NCBI GenBank assembly: GCA_031421855.1
Contig: JANOPN010000193.1
Coordinates: 1-52,994 of the forward strand
Origin: JAAFHN01 sp031421855
Lineage (GTDB): Bacteria > Pseudomonadota > Gammaproteobacteria > Burkholderiales > Burkholderiaceae_C
DNA: 52,994 nucleotides
Direction: 5' to 3'
Positions within the stretch are counted from its first letter, which is position 1. Every line of letters starts with the position of its first letter. Made by a program: the position numbers and the translations under genes. Positions 23,217-31,543 of this stretch are shown one piece after another. Under the pieces are notes generated by a model. That model did no database searches, was not told the DNA's origin, and saw only the letters and a program-made list of their open reading frames with translations.

Positions 23217-24512
23217 ATGGCTGCTAGCAGTTACCAATTCAAGCCCTTGAACATGGGCCGTTTCATTGTCTGGGGCCTCTACACGCTCTTGCTGGTTGTG
23301 GCTCCTATGCTATTCACAAGCAGCTTGAGTCACACCATGTTGACTCAAATGGGCATTGCTGTCATTGCGTGTCTGAGCTTCAACATCTTGCTGGGTCACG
23401 GCGGCATGCTCAGTTTCGGGCATGCGGTGTACTCAGGTCTGGGCTCATTCATTGCCATCCATGCACTCAACAACATCGGCAAGGGCGGGGTACCGATCCC
23501 GGTTAGCTTGATCCCCATCATCGGAGGTTTGGCCGGCTTGTTTTTCTCTGCCTTGTTTGGTTGGGTCAGCACCAAGAAGTCGGGCACGCCTTTTGCCATG
23601 ATCACGCTGGGTGTAGGCGAGTTGATTTACGCGATGTCGTTGATGTTTCCAGGGTTCTTCGGCGGCGAGGGCGGCATCAGCGGCAACCGCGTCGTGGGCA
23701 TGTCGGTGATGGGCATCACGTTTGGGCCGCAAATTCAGCTGTACTACCTGATCGCAATTTACACCTTGGTGTGCACCGCTTTGATGTACGCGCTGACGTG
23801 CACCCCGTTGGGGCGAATGCTCAATGCGGTGCGTGACAACCCGGAGCGAGTCGAGTTCGTTGGCTACGACACGCAAATGGTGCGCTTCATTGGTTTCATG
23901 ATCGCCGGCTTCTTTGCTGGCATCGCCGGCGGTTTGGCGGCGCTGAACTTTGAAATTGTGACCAGTGAAACCGTGCGCGGTGATCGCTCGGGCGCGTACT
24001 TGCTCTTCACCTTTTTGGGCGGGGCCACGTTCTTTTTCGGTCCCATCATCGGCGGCATCATCATGGTGCTCGCCTTTGTGTTGCTCAGCGAGCTCACAAA
24101 AGCTTGGCTGCTGTACTTGGGGTTGATCTTTCTGTTCATGGTCATGTACGCGCCGGGTGGTATCGCGAGCTTGATCATGATGAACGTGCGGGTCGCAGCT
24201 TTTGGATTTTTGCGGCGATTTTGGGTGAGCTACCTGGCGATGGGCGTCACCGTGCTGATTGCCCTGGCCGGCGCAGCGGCCATGATTGAGATGGTTTATC
24301 ACCTGCAAATCAATGCGGCGACAGGTTCACAGTTGAGCTTTTTGGGTGCTCAACTCGATGCCAAGGGTTTAAACAGCTGGGTCGGATCGGCCTTTGTGAT
24401 GTTGTGTGGGCTTGGCCTGTTTGAACTGTGCCGACGACACTTCATTGTTGAATGGGGTGACGTACAGCAAATGATCGAAAAAGAAATCAAACGTCGGGAG
24501 GCCTTGCTGTGA
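23217..24512 (+). CDS. livM: branched-chain amino acid/amide ABC transporter permease LivM
   Basis: A 431-residue permease, somewhat long for LivM. The core shows GHGGMLSFGHAVYSGLG, MITLGVGELIYAMSLMFPG, GEGGISGNR and NPERVEFVGYD. After the core (about residue 320) there is an extra region with two more hydrophobic segments (VSYLAMGVTVLIALAGAAA and FVMLCGLGLFELC) and a charged tail. The ATG at 23217 follows a GGGAGGG site; the longer frame upstream overlaps livH. The stop overlaps livG (GTGA). Confidence 0.92.
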   Translation: MAASSYQFKPLNMGRFIVWGLYTLLLVVAPMLFTSSLSHTMLTQMGIAVIACLSFNILLGHGGMLSFGHAVYSGLGSFIAIHALNNIGKGGVPIPVSLIPIIGGLAGLFFSALFGWVSTKKSGTPFAMITLGVGELIYAMSLMFPGFFGGEGGISGNRVVGMSVMGITFGPQIQLYYLIAIYTLVCTALMYALTCTPLGRMLNAVRDNPERVEFVGYDTQMVRFIGFMIAGFFAGIAGGLAALNFEIVTSETVRGDRSGAYLLFTFLGGATFFFGPIIGGIIMVLAFVLLSELTKAWLLYLGLIFLFMVMYAPGGIASLIMMNVRVAAFGFLRRFWVSYLAMGVTVLIALAGAAAMIEMVYHLQINAATGSQLSFLGAQLDAKGLNSWVGSAFVMLCGLGLFELCRRHFIVEWGDVQQMIEKEIKRREALL

Positions 24513-25297
24513 GCACATCTTCCAACCCAGCCTTGAGCCTGAAAGACTTGAAAAAGTCATTTGGCAAAACCGAAATCATTCGAGGCATCGACCTGGATGT
24601 GGCCTCAGGCGAGCGCATCGCCGTGATCGGCCCCAACGGAGCGGGTAAGTCGACGCTTTTCAACTTGATCTCGGGCCGGTTTGCGCCAACATCGGGCAGC
24701 ATCCACTTAAACGGCCAGCGCATCGATGGCAAGCGTCCATTCGAGATCAACCGCATGGGGCTGAGTCGCAGCTTTCAGATTACCAACATTTTCCCAAAAC
24801 TCAGCGTTTTTGAGAATTTGCGCTGTGGCGTCTTGTGGAGCATGGGCTACAAGTACAGTTTTTGGAAGTTTTTGGCAGATCTTGACGATGCCAACGAGCG
24901 AGCCGAAGAGCTGATGGCCATGATCAAGCTTGACAAAAAGCGAGACGTGCTTGCCATTAACCTGACTTATGCCGAGCAGCGCGCCCTGGAGATTGGGGTC
25001 ACCATTTCGGGCGGTGCGGGTGTGATTTTGCTTGACGAGCCTACGGCTGGAATGAGCAAAAGCGAAACCCAGCGCTTCATTAAATTGATCAAAGACGTGA
25101 CAGTCGGGCGTACCTTGCTCACCGTTGAGCATGATATGGGCGTGGTCTTTGGTTTAGCCGACAAAATTGCCGTTGTGGTGTATGGCGAGGTGATCGCGTA
25201 CGACGTACCCGACGCCGTTCGAGCCAGTGCGGCCGTGCAAGAGGCGTATTTGGGCTCATCTGTGGCTGACGCGCAAGGCGCGCAGGCCCAACACTGA
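24509..25297 (+). CDS. livG: ABC transporter ATP-binding protein LivG
   Basis: A 262-residue ATPase subunit. Walker A is GPNGAGKST (41-49). The Q-loop region reads LSRSFQITNIFPKL. The signature is a variant LTYAEQRALEIG, with Ala where Gly is usual for LivG (YGEQRALE). Walker B is VILLDEPTAGM, and the switch His is in TVEHDMGVVF. It starts at GTG, overlapping the livM stop. It couples ATP hydrolysis to the LivHM channel together with LivF. Confidence 0.93.
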   Translation: MSTSSNPALSLKDLKKSFGKTEIIRGIDLDVASGERIAVIGPNGAGKSTLFNLISGRFAPTSGSIHLNGQRIDGKRPFEINRMGLSRSFQITNIFPKLSVFENLRCGVLWSMGYKYSFWKFLADLDDANERAEELMAMIKLDKKRDVLAINLTYAEQRALEIGVTISGGAGVILLDEPTAGMSKSETQRFIKLIKDVTVGRTLLTVEHDMGVVFGLADKIAVVVYGEVIAYDVPDAVRASAAVQEAYLGSSVADAQGAQAQH

Positions 25298-25309
25298 GGA
25301 GGCGAAGAA

Positions 25310-26017
25310 ATGAGCCAAACACTGTTATCGGTCATCGACTTGCACGCGTATTACGGCAAAAGCCATGTTTTGCACGGCGTTAATTTTGACGTTGGTACTG
25401 GCGAGATCGTCGCTTTGCTCGGTCGAAATGGGTCGGGGCGTAGCACGACCGCCAAGTCATTGATGGGGCTCGTTGATTGCCGAGGCACCATCAATTTCAA
25501 AGGCAACTCCATTCAGGGCAAACCTGCGTTCGAAATCGCTCACTGCGGTTTGGGATACGTGCCCGAAAACCGCGATATTTTTCCGACGCTCACCGTTCAC
25601 CAAAACCTGATGTTGGGGCAAAAGCGCGGCGCGAAGAATCCACGGTGGTCGTTTGACGACATGTACAACATGTTCCCGAGACTCAAAGAGCGTCAGCACA
25701 CCGAAGCGGGTGTCATGAGCGGTGGTGAGCAGCAAATGCTCACCTTGTGCCGCACCTTGATTGGCGACCCCGACCTCATCATCATCGACGAGCCGACCGA
25801 GGGTCTCGCGCCGAAAATCGTTGAATTGGTCGCCGAATATCTGCAAACCCTCAAAAAACGTGGCGTTTCGGTGCTGCTCATTGAGCAAAAGCTCACGATT
25901 GCCATGGCGATTTCTGATCGCGCCTTGGTCATGGGACACGGCAGCATCGTTTTTCAGGGCACACCCGAGTCACTGAAGGCTGACAGCTACATTCGCAAGG
26001 AATGGCTCGAGGTTTGA
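25310..26017 (+). CDS. livF: ABC transporter ATP-binding protein LivF
   Basis: A 235-residue ATPase subunit. Walker A is GRNGSGRST (38-46): the invariant Lys is replaced by Arg44. The signature MSGGEQQML and Walker B LIIIDEPTEGLAP are normal, as is the LLIEQKL switch region. An Arg in this position would be expected to weaken ATP binding or hydrolysis, leaving LivG as the main motor, but no other sign of decay is seen. A GAGGCGAAGAA ribosome site precedes the ATG. Last gene of the operon. Confidence 0.93.
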   Translation: MSQTLLSVIDLHAYYGKSHVLHGVNFDVGTGEIVALLGRNGSGRSTTAKSLMGLVDCRGTINFKGNSIQGKPAFEIAHCGLGYVPENRDIFPTLTVHQNLMLGQKRGAKNPRWSFDDMYNMFPRLKERQHTEAGVMSGGEQQMLTLCRTLIGDPDLIIIDEPTEGLAPKIVELVAEYLQTLKKRGVSVLLIEQKLTIAMAISDRALVMGHGSIVFQGTPESLKADSYIRKEWLEV

Positions 26018-26047
26018 TTTGTGCGGTGCATTGATCAAAATCACGAT

Positions 26048-26067
26048 AGCGCGGCCTTGGTCGCGCT
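26048..26067 (+). terminator. hairpin after the liv operon (weak terminator candidate)
   Basis: AGCGCGGCC (26048-26056) pairs with GGTCGCGCT (26059-26067), with one G-U pair and a very small loop. There is no T run, so termination would be weak or Rho-assisted. Confidence 0.35.
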
Positions 26068-26117
26068 TAGGTGACAGTTCGTCGGACTGACCGAGAAACC
26101 TTCTGGTCTCTCCGCTC

Positions 26118-26149
26118 TACAATACAAAAAAGCACGATCGTTCGCTTTT
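26118..26149 (+). promoter_or_regulatory. candidate promoter and operator of the beta-oxidation genes
   Basis: A TACAAT -10-like box (26118-26123) is followed 10 nt later by a palindrome centred on ACGATCGT (26134-26141) inside AAAAGC ... GCTTTT (26128-26149). A dyad overlapping the start of transcription would suit a repressor of fatty-acid or acyl-CoA genes. The -35 region is poor and the regulator is unknown. Confidence 0.38.
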
Positions 26150-26182
26150 GCTTGTTTTCCCTGATTTTTCTTTGAGGATGCC

Positions 26183-28282
26183 ATGACTGCTGAATACAAA
26201 GTCCACGGCGCGGTTGCCGTTATCGCGCTCAACAATCCACCGGTGAACGGCCTTGGCCACAGCACCCGTGTTGCAATCACCGATGGTTTGAGCCAGGCCA
26301 ATGCAGATGCATCGGTCACCTCGATCATCATCACCGGTGCCGGCAAAGCATTTTCGGGTGGTGCCGACATCAAAGAATTTGGGACCGATAAAGCCTTGCT
26401 TGAGCCCAACTTACTCAGCGTCATCAAGGCTGTCGAAAATTCCGGCAAACCCGTTGTCGCGGCGATCCACACGGTTTGCATGGGCGGCGGGCTTGAACTG
26501 GCCTTGGGTTGCCACTACCGCGTCGTTGCGCCAGGTTGCAGTGTCGCATTGCCAGAGGTCAAGCTGGGTTTGATTCCCGGCGCTGGCGGCACGCAGCGCC
26601 TGCCTCGCGTTCTGGGTGTTGAACATGCCCTCAACATGATCGTCAGCGGCGAACCTGTTAAGAGCGAAATGCTCGCCATGGCTCCCGGCCAAAAACTGTT
26701 TGACAAACTCAGCGCATCGGTTGAGAGCTTGATGTCCGAAGCACTCGCGTTTGCCGACGAAAAAGCCAGCATTCGCCCGTTGCCGCTCGTGCGTAACATG
26801 CCGTGCAAGCATCCCAACGGCGACGCTTACTTCCAGTTTGCGCGCAACATGGTCAAGGGCATGAGCAAGAACTACCCGGCGCCCGCCAAGTGCGTCGATG
26901 CGGTCGAAGCTGCTACCAAACAAAAGTTTGATCAAGGCATGGCTACGGAGCGCGAAATCTTCATCAATTTGATGTGGACCCCTGAGTGCAGTGCGCTTCG
27001 CCATCTGTTTGTGGCTGAGCGTGCGGCCAGCAAGATCCCCGATGTGCCAGACGACACGCCAAAACGAAACATCGCGTCTGTCGCCGTCATTGGCGCAGGC
27101 ACCATGGGCGGCGGCATCAGCATGAACTTCTTGAACGCGGGGATTCCGGTCAAGATGCTGGAGATGAAGCAAGACGCTTTGGACCGCGGTGTGGCCACGA
27201 TTCGCAAGAACTACGAGGCACAGGTCAAAAAGGGCAAACTCAAGCAAGACAAGTACGACCAGCGCATGGCGCTGCTGACCACGACGCTGAACTACGCCGA
27301 TTTGGGCCAAGCCGACATCGTGATCGAGGCGGTGTTTGAGGAAATGGGCGTCAAGAAGGCGGTTTTTGAACAGCTTGACGCGGTGATGAAGCCTGGCGCG
27401 ATTTTGGCCAGCAACACCTCCACGCTTGACGTCAACGCCATTGCCAACTTCACCAAGCGCCCACAAGACGTGGTCGGCACGCATTTCTTCAGCCCAGCCA
27501 ACGTGATGAAGCTGCTCGAAGTCGTTCGCGGGGAGAAAACCGGCAAGGATGTCTTGGCCACCATCATGGCCATGGGCAAAAAGATCAAGAAAATCTCGGT
27601 CGTGTCGGGCGTTTGTGACGGCTTCATCGGCAATCGCATGATTGAGCAATACAGCCGCCAAGCCGGGTTTTTACTTGAAGAGGGCTGCACGCCCCAGCAA
27701 GTTGACAAAGCGGTCGAAAAATTTGGGTTCGCAATGGGGCCGTTCCGCATGGGCGACATGGCTGGCAACGACATTGGCTGGGCCATTCGCAAGCGCCGTG
27801 CGGTCGAAAAAGCCAGCCTGAAATACAGCAAAACCGCTGACTTGCTTTGCGAAATGGGTCGTTTTGGCCAAAAAACGAGTGCGGGCTGGTACGACTACCA
27901 AGCCGGCAAGCGCGATGCCATCACCAGCGAAGCCGTGAACTCGATGATCGAGCAGCACCGCGCCGCCATGGGCATCACACCGCGCAAAATTTCAGACGAC
28001 GAAATCGTCCAGCGCTTGGTGTTTGCCATGGTCAACGAAGCCGCTTACATCCTTGAAGAAGGCATCGCCAGCAAGTCAAGCGACATCGACATGGTCTACA
28101 TCACTGGCTACGGGTTCCCAATTTACCGGGGTGGCCCGATGCACTTTGCCAACGAGTTTGGCCTGTTCAATGTCGTCCAAGCCATGAACCGATTCGCACA
28201 AAACCCCTTGGACGACCAGGCGTTTTGGACGCCAGCACCGTTGCTGGCCAAGCTGGCAGCCGCTGGCAAGCGTTTCAGCTGA
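26183..28282 (+). CDS. bifunctional enoyl-CoA hydratase / 3-hydroxyacyl-CoA dehydrogenase (FadB/FadJ-like)
   Basis: A 699-residue fusion carrying two consecutive beta-oxidation steps. The crotonase domain (about 1-190) has the oxyanion segments SGGADIKEF and GGGLELALG, with catalytic glutamates at about E105 and E125 (LPEVKLGLIPGAGGTQRLPR). The dehydrogenase domain begins near 298 with NAD-binding VAVIGAGTMGGG, then VGTHFFSPANVMKLLE, and a C-terminal part near 480-690. Shorter than E. coli FadB by about 30 residues. The TTTGAGGATGCC ribosome site precedes the ATG. It lies 90 nt upstream of the thiolase gene, likely the same operon. Confidence 0.94.
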   Translation: MTAEYKVHGAVAVIALNNPPVNGLGHSTRVAITDGLSQANADASVTSIIITGAGKAFSGGADIKEFGTDKALLEPNLLSVIKAVENSGKPVVAAIHTVCMGGGLELALGCHYRVVAPGCSVALPEVKLGLIPGAGGTQRLPRVLGVEHALNMIVSGEPVKSEMLAMAPGQKLFDKLSASVESLMSEALAFADEKASIRPLPLVRNMPCKHPNGDAYFQFARNMVKGMSKNYPAPAKCVDAVEAATKQKFDQGMATEREIFINLMWTPECSALRHLFVAERAASKIPDVPDDTPKRNIASVAVIGAGTMGGGISMNFLNAGIPVKMLEMKQDALDRGVATIRKNYEAQVKKGKLKQDKYDQRMALLTTTLNYADLGQADIVIEAVFEEMGVKKAVFEQLDAVMKPGAILASNTSTLDVNAIANFTKRPQDVVGTHFFSPANVMKLLEVVRGEKTGKDVLATIMAMGKKIKKISVVSGVCDGFIGNRMIEQYSRQAGFLLEEGCTPQQVDKAVEKFGFAMGPFRMGDMAGNDIGWAIRKRRAVEKASLKYSKTADLLCEMGRFGQKTSAGWYDYQAGKRDAITSEAVNSMIEQHRAAMGITPRKISDDEIVQRLVFAMVNEAAYILEEGIASKSSDIDMVYITGYGFPIYRGGPMHFANEFGLFNVVQAMNRFAQNPLDDQAFWTPAPLLAKLAAAGKRFS

Positions 28283-28298
28283 TTTTTAGCCTCTGAGG

Positions 28299-28322
28299 GT
28301 CGAATTTGGAGACAAATTCGAC
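28299..28322 (+). promoter_or_regulatory. perfect 9-bp hairpin in the thiolase leader
   Basis: GTCGAATTT (28299-28307), loop GGAGAC, AAATTCGAC (28314-28322). It directly abuts the dispersed repeat copy R5. No T run follows, so attenuation or mRNA stability is more likely than termination. Confidence 0.55.
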
Positions 28323-28323
28323 C

Positions 28324-28355
28324 TTGGTCACCGTATTCATTCATTTTGTTGCTAC
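28324..28355 (+). repeat. dispersed 32-bp repeat, copy R5 (thiolase leader)
   Basis: TTGGTCACCGTATTCATT ... GTTGCTAC on the plus strand. It ends 17 nt before the thiolase ATG, with the AGGAG ribosome site immediately after it. Confidence 0.85.
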
Positions 28356-28372
28356 TTATTTAGGAGTAAGCC

Positions 28373-29548
28373 ATGTCCGCTGCCCTGATCGTTTCTACCG
28401 CCCGCACCCCTTTGGCCAAAAGCTGGAAAGGGGCCTTCAACATGACGCATGGTGCCACGCTCGGCGGCCACGCTGTCAAGCACGCCATTGAGCGCGCTGG
28501 CATCGAAGCCGGTGAAGTTGAAGACGTCATCATGGGTTGCGCCACACCAGAAGGGGCCACCGGCTCCAACATCGCACGCCAGATCGCCTTGATGGCCGAC
28601 TGCCCGGTCAACGTCTCGGGCATGACCGTGAACCGCTTTTGCTCGTCGGGTCTGCAAACCATTGCCTTGGCCGCTCAGCGAATCATCGCGGGTGAGGGCG
28701 ATGTTTTTGTGGCGGGCGGGGTTGAGAGCATCTCCTGCGTTCAGCAAGAAGCCAACCAGCACATGCTGGCTGACCTGGCTTTGGCGAAGAAGAAGCCTGA
28801 AATCTACTGGAACATGCTGCAAACCGCTGAGCAAGTGGCCAAGCGCTACAACATCGGTCGCGATGTCATGGACGCATACGGCGCGGCCAGCCAGCAACGC
28901 GCCTGCGCCGCTCAAGCCGCCGGTTTCTTTGCCGCTGAGATCGCACCGATCACGGTCAAAATGGGTGTGGCCGACAAGGTCATGGGCCTCATGACCAAAG
29001 AAGTCACGATCAGCGTCGACGAAGGCCTTCGCGAAGGCACGACGGTCGAAGGCATCAGCGGCATCAAGCCTGCCATTCCGGGCGGCGTGATTTCGGCCGG
29101 TAATGCCAGCCAGTTTTCAGACGGCGCAGGTGCTTGCGTGGTCATGCACGAAGACTTGGTCGCCAAGCGCGGGTTGAAACCCCTCGGTCGCTTCTTGGGA
29201 TTCGCCGTTGCCGGCCTAGAGCCCGACGAGATGGGCATCGGCCCGGTTTATGCCATCCCCAAAGTGCTCAAGCGCTTGGGACTGACGGTTGCCGACATCG
29301 ACCTGTGGGAGCTGAACGAAGCTTTTGCCGTGCAAGTGATTTATTGCCGCGACAAATTGGGCATTCCAGCGGATCGATTGAACGTCAATGGCGGCGCGAT
29401 CGCGGTGGGCCACCCTTACGGTGTGAGCGGCCAGCGCTTGACGGGCCACGCCCTGATTGAAGGCAAGCGCCGCGGCGCCAAGCGCGTTTGCGTGACCATG
29501 TGCATCGGTGGTGGCATGGGTGCAGCTGGCGTGTTCGAGGTGTTGTGA
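28373..29548 (+). CDS. acetyl-CoA C-acyltransferase (thiolase, FadA-like)
   Basis: A 391-residue thiolase that cleaves 3-ketoacyl-CoA with CoA to acetyl-CoA and a shortened acyl-CoA. The active site is complete: nucleophile C90 (NRFCSSG), H347 (GHPYGVSG) and acid/base C377 (CIGGGMGAAG). Together with the upstream hydratase/dehydrogenase it makes a FadB-FadA pair. The AGGAG ribosome site lies 8 nt before the ATG. The stop overlaps the GTG start of a small membrane-protein gene. Confidence 0.95.
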   Translation: MSAALIVSTARTPLAKSWKGAFNMTHGATLGGHAVKHAIERAGIEAGEVEDVIMGCATPEGATGSNIARQIALMADCPVNVSGMTVNRFCSSGLQTIALAAQRIIAGEGDVFVAGGVESISCVQQEANQHMLADLALAKKKPEIYWNMLQTAEQVAKRYNIGRDVMDAYGAASQQRACAAQAAGFFAAEIAPITVKMGVADKVMGLMTKEVTISVDEGLREGTTVEGISGIKPAIPGGVISAGNASQFSDGAGACVVMHEDLVAKRGLKPLGRFLGFAVAGLEPDEMGIGPVYAIPKVLKRLGLTVADIDLWELNEAFAVQVIYCRDKLGIPADRLNVNGGAIAVGHPYGVSGQRLTGHALIEGKRRGAKRVCVTMCIGGGMGAAGVFEVL

Positions 29549-30150
29549 AGGCGCGGTCGGGTGCTCCCAAAGTCCGCGCGCCCGCAGAACCTCATCATTC
29601 GAAAGTTGCTTCGGGCGAAGAGCTTTCGGGCGATCAAAAACAGCAACTTTGGGCGGAGTTAATCAAGCTGCGGGTGGTTTTGTCGGGTCAACTGTTTGAG
29701 AAGCTTCGTTACTTTGCTATTTTGATTGGTTCTTCGGTCATTGCGACATTTTTGATTGCATCGGTTCGTCTTCCAAACGCATGCGAGGCGGTGAGATCTG
29801 TGCTGTTTTCTGGAACGTGGGTGTTAATTTTTGTACTCCTTGTTGTTACGCTTTTCGCAACCACATCGGTGTCGTTAGCGATTGGGCGGATCGACAACAG
29901 ATTGATTTTGTTGGATGGGCTGCGCACGCCCGAACTATTCACGCAGACCGAGTCGGTGTGGTGGGCGAGGCTTAATCGTTTCAGCCGCGCAAATTCGATT
30001 TGGATGTTTCACCTAGCGTTGGCACTTTTGATGCTTGGTGGCGGCTACGCGTCGCGTGATGTATTCTTCGACGCATTTAAGACCCCAGCATGGAAAGTCC
30101 GCGCTTGTGTAAGTGTCGTCACACCGACTTTTCTACCGATGCCCCCATAG
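29545..30150 (+). CDS. hypothetical membrane protein coupled to thiolase
   Basis: I do not recognise this 201-residue protein. It starts at GTG inside a GTGA overlap with the thiolase stop, a sign that it is a real, translationally coupled gene. An N-terminal basic, soluble part (about 1-50) is followed by three hydrophobic segments: FAILIGSSVIATFLIASV, TWVLIFVLLVVTLFA and FHLALALLMLGGG, the first two separated by about 13 residues. A loop with RLILLDGLRTPELF lies between segments 2 and 3. No catalytic motif is visible. The tail after the last helix is short and may not be original. Confidence 0.6.
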   Translation: MKARSGAPKVRAPAEPHHSKVASGEELSGDQKQQLWAELIKLRVVLSGQLFEKLRYFAILIGSSVIATFLIASVRLPNACEAVRSVLFSGTWVLIFVLLVVTLFATTSVSLAIGRIDNRLILLDGLRTPELFTQTESVWWARLNRFSRANSIWMFHLALALLMLGGGYASRDVFFDAFKTPAWKVRACVSVVTPTFLPMPP

Positions 30151-30582
30151 AAAGTTCGACTCATCCGACGAAACGCTGTTTTCATTGGATGGGCTGCGAG
30201 TTTGGGCGTTGATTAGTATTCATTTAAAAGCTCCAATCACGGTGTGGTTGGGGCTTTTTGTTTGTGCGCTTGAAACGAGTCCAAAATCTTCAACCGGGAT
30301 TGTTCATTGGGATGCGAATGGGTGGCGTGGCGAGTTGCGAGCCAGTTCTGAGGCGACTGACGAGTCCAATAGCACCGCTATTGGCGAGGAAGAGCCTCGG
30401 AAATGGCCGCAAATCGTCCGCCAACCATCGCGTAGACCAAAACCGTAGGTTTGGTCGCCCAATGAACAATCTCGGTTAAACCGTGTGTCTCCAACGCACG
30501 TCGAGGGTTTTTGATTTTGGGGTTTGATCTGCACCGCACTGGCACTTGGCCCAACCACCCATTTTTCTCTAAGGAGTTCCAC
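30151..30582. other. intergenic region with two hairpins, no convincing gene
   Basis: 432 nt. It contains a terminator at 30227-30259 and a second strong hairpin at 30435-30456 (GACCAAAACC, GTA, GGTTTGGTC, one bulged base). The segment TTGGATGGGCTGCG near 30186 repeats a stretch of the preceding gene (LDGLR), perhaps a decayed partial duplicate. A reading frame of 111 codons spans the area but has no ribosome site and crosses the terminator. Confidence 0.5.
30227..30259 (+). terminator. Rho-independent terminator after the thiolase operon
   Basis: AAAGCTCCAATCAC (30227-30240) pairs with GTGGTTGGGGCTTT (30244-30257) over 14 bp with two G-U pairs. A run of five T follows the G/C part of the stem, partly inside it. 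It would end the fadB-fadA-membrane protein transcript. Confidence 0.75.
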
Positions 30583-31476
30583 TTGGTCTTCGTTTTTCGC
30601 CCCGCATTGGTGTTGATTTCAGCTTTGGTACTGGCGGCCCACGGCGGCTCGTTTGCGCAAGATGCCACGTCGCGCCAAACCGAGGCCGGCAAAACCAGCG
30701 ACATGGACAACTGGAAATGGAAGGCGCAGCAAGGCGTTCAACACAGTGCTGGCACGAAGGCCGCGCAATTGGTCGTTGATGCGATCACCGCAAAGGACTG
30801 CTCAACGGCTGTTGGCGCGCTCAACGCGGGCTTGGCTAAGTCTCATGTTGAAGTCCTGGTGCTCGCCGGTGCCCTATTTGAAGGTGGCATTTGCGTCAAA
30901 CCCAGCTGGGAGCGGGCGTCGCGCATGTTTGAACGTGCGCACGCGGCTGGCAGCCCGGTGGCAGCGGCCAAGCTCGCTTCGGGCTATGCAACGAGCGCTG
31001 CCGGCCCTGATCTGGGCTCGGCGATGTGGTGGGCGGTGACCGCAAAAACCCCAATGCCAAGCATATGTAATTCTGTAGCCCCGTTGGTTACAGATGCCGA
31101 TAAATTCGTGTCTGCCCTCAACGCTTGGCCAAACGGGCGACTGCAACAGTGTGCCTACGCTGGCGCAGTGATGGCAAGCATTCAGTCTGAGGCCTTGTCG
31201 CCCGAACTGCAAGCTGCACTGGGCGTGCAAGGCGTTGTCAAGGCCCGGTTTGCGCCGGCGAGCGGACAAGTTGAGTTTGCGCAAGACCTCGCAGTGGTCA
31301 GCACTGGCGGTTTGCAGACCAATGACGTGACCGACCGCGAGCGCTCGGTGCGCATTGCGCTGATGGCCCAGCTTCGCAGCGTTGCCGATCGCGCCGTCGG
31401 TCAACACGCCAAGCCCGCAGGCATCGCCGCCGATTGGGTGGTCAACGCGGAGTTTCAAATCAAGCCGCGAGGCTGA
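30583..31476 (+). CDS. exported Sel1-like repeat hypothetical protein
   Basis: A 297-residue protein with an N-terminal signal peptide ending near SFAQ. The start is probably the TTG at 30583, because AAGGAG lies 7 nt upstream and the signal peptide follows directly; there is no suitable ATG. The middle region (about 95-150) has the look of Sel1/TPR-like repeats (AGALFEGGICV ... MFERAHAAGSPVAAAKLASGYA). The C-terminal part (about 220-297) has the layout of a secreted beta domain but no motif I know. A periplasmic role in protein interactions is plausible; the function is unknown. Confidence 0.62.
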   Translation: MVFVFRPALVLISALVLAAHGGSFAQDATSRQTEAGKTSDMDNWKWKAQQGVQHSAGTKAAQLVVDAITAKDCSTAVGALNAGLAKSHVEVLVLAGALFEGGICVKPSWERASRMFERAHAAGSPVAAAKLASGYATSAAGPDLGSAMWWAVTAKTPMPSICNSVAPLVTDADKFVSALNAWPNGRLQQCAYAGAVMASIQSEALSPELQAALGVQGVVKARFAPASGQVEFAQDLAVVSTGGLQTNDVTDRERSVRIALMAQLRSVADRAVGQHAKPAGIAADWVVNAEFQIKPRG

Positions 31477-31543
31477 CGACTTGGCGACATAGCCGGGCGT
31501 TTTGAGCGAGCCGCCAACGGCGACAACGGCTAAGCTCACAGGC

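Noticed and set aside
30113..30448. A 111-codon plus-strand reading frame
   Set aside because: It crosses a clear terminator hairpin at 30227-30259, has no ribosome site, and overlaps the end of the upstream gene. It is more likely decayed sequence.
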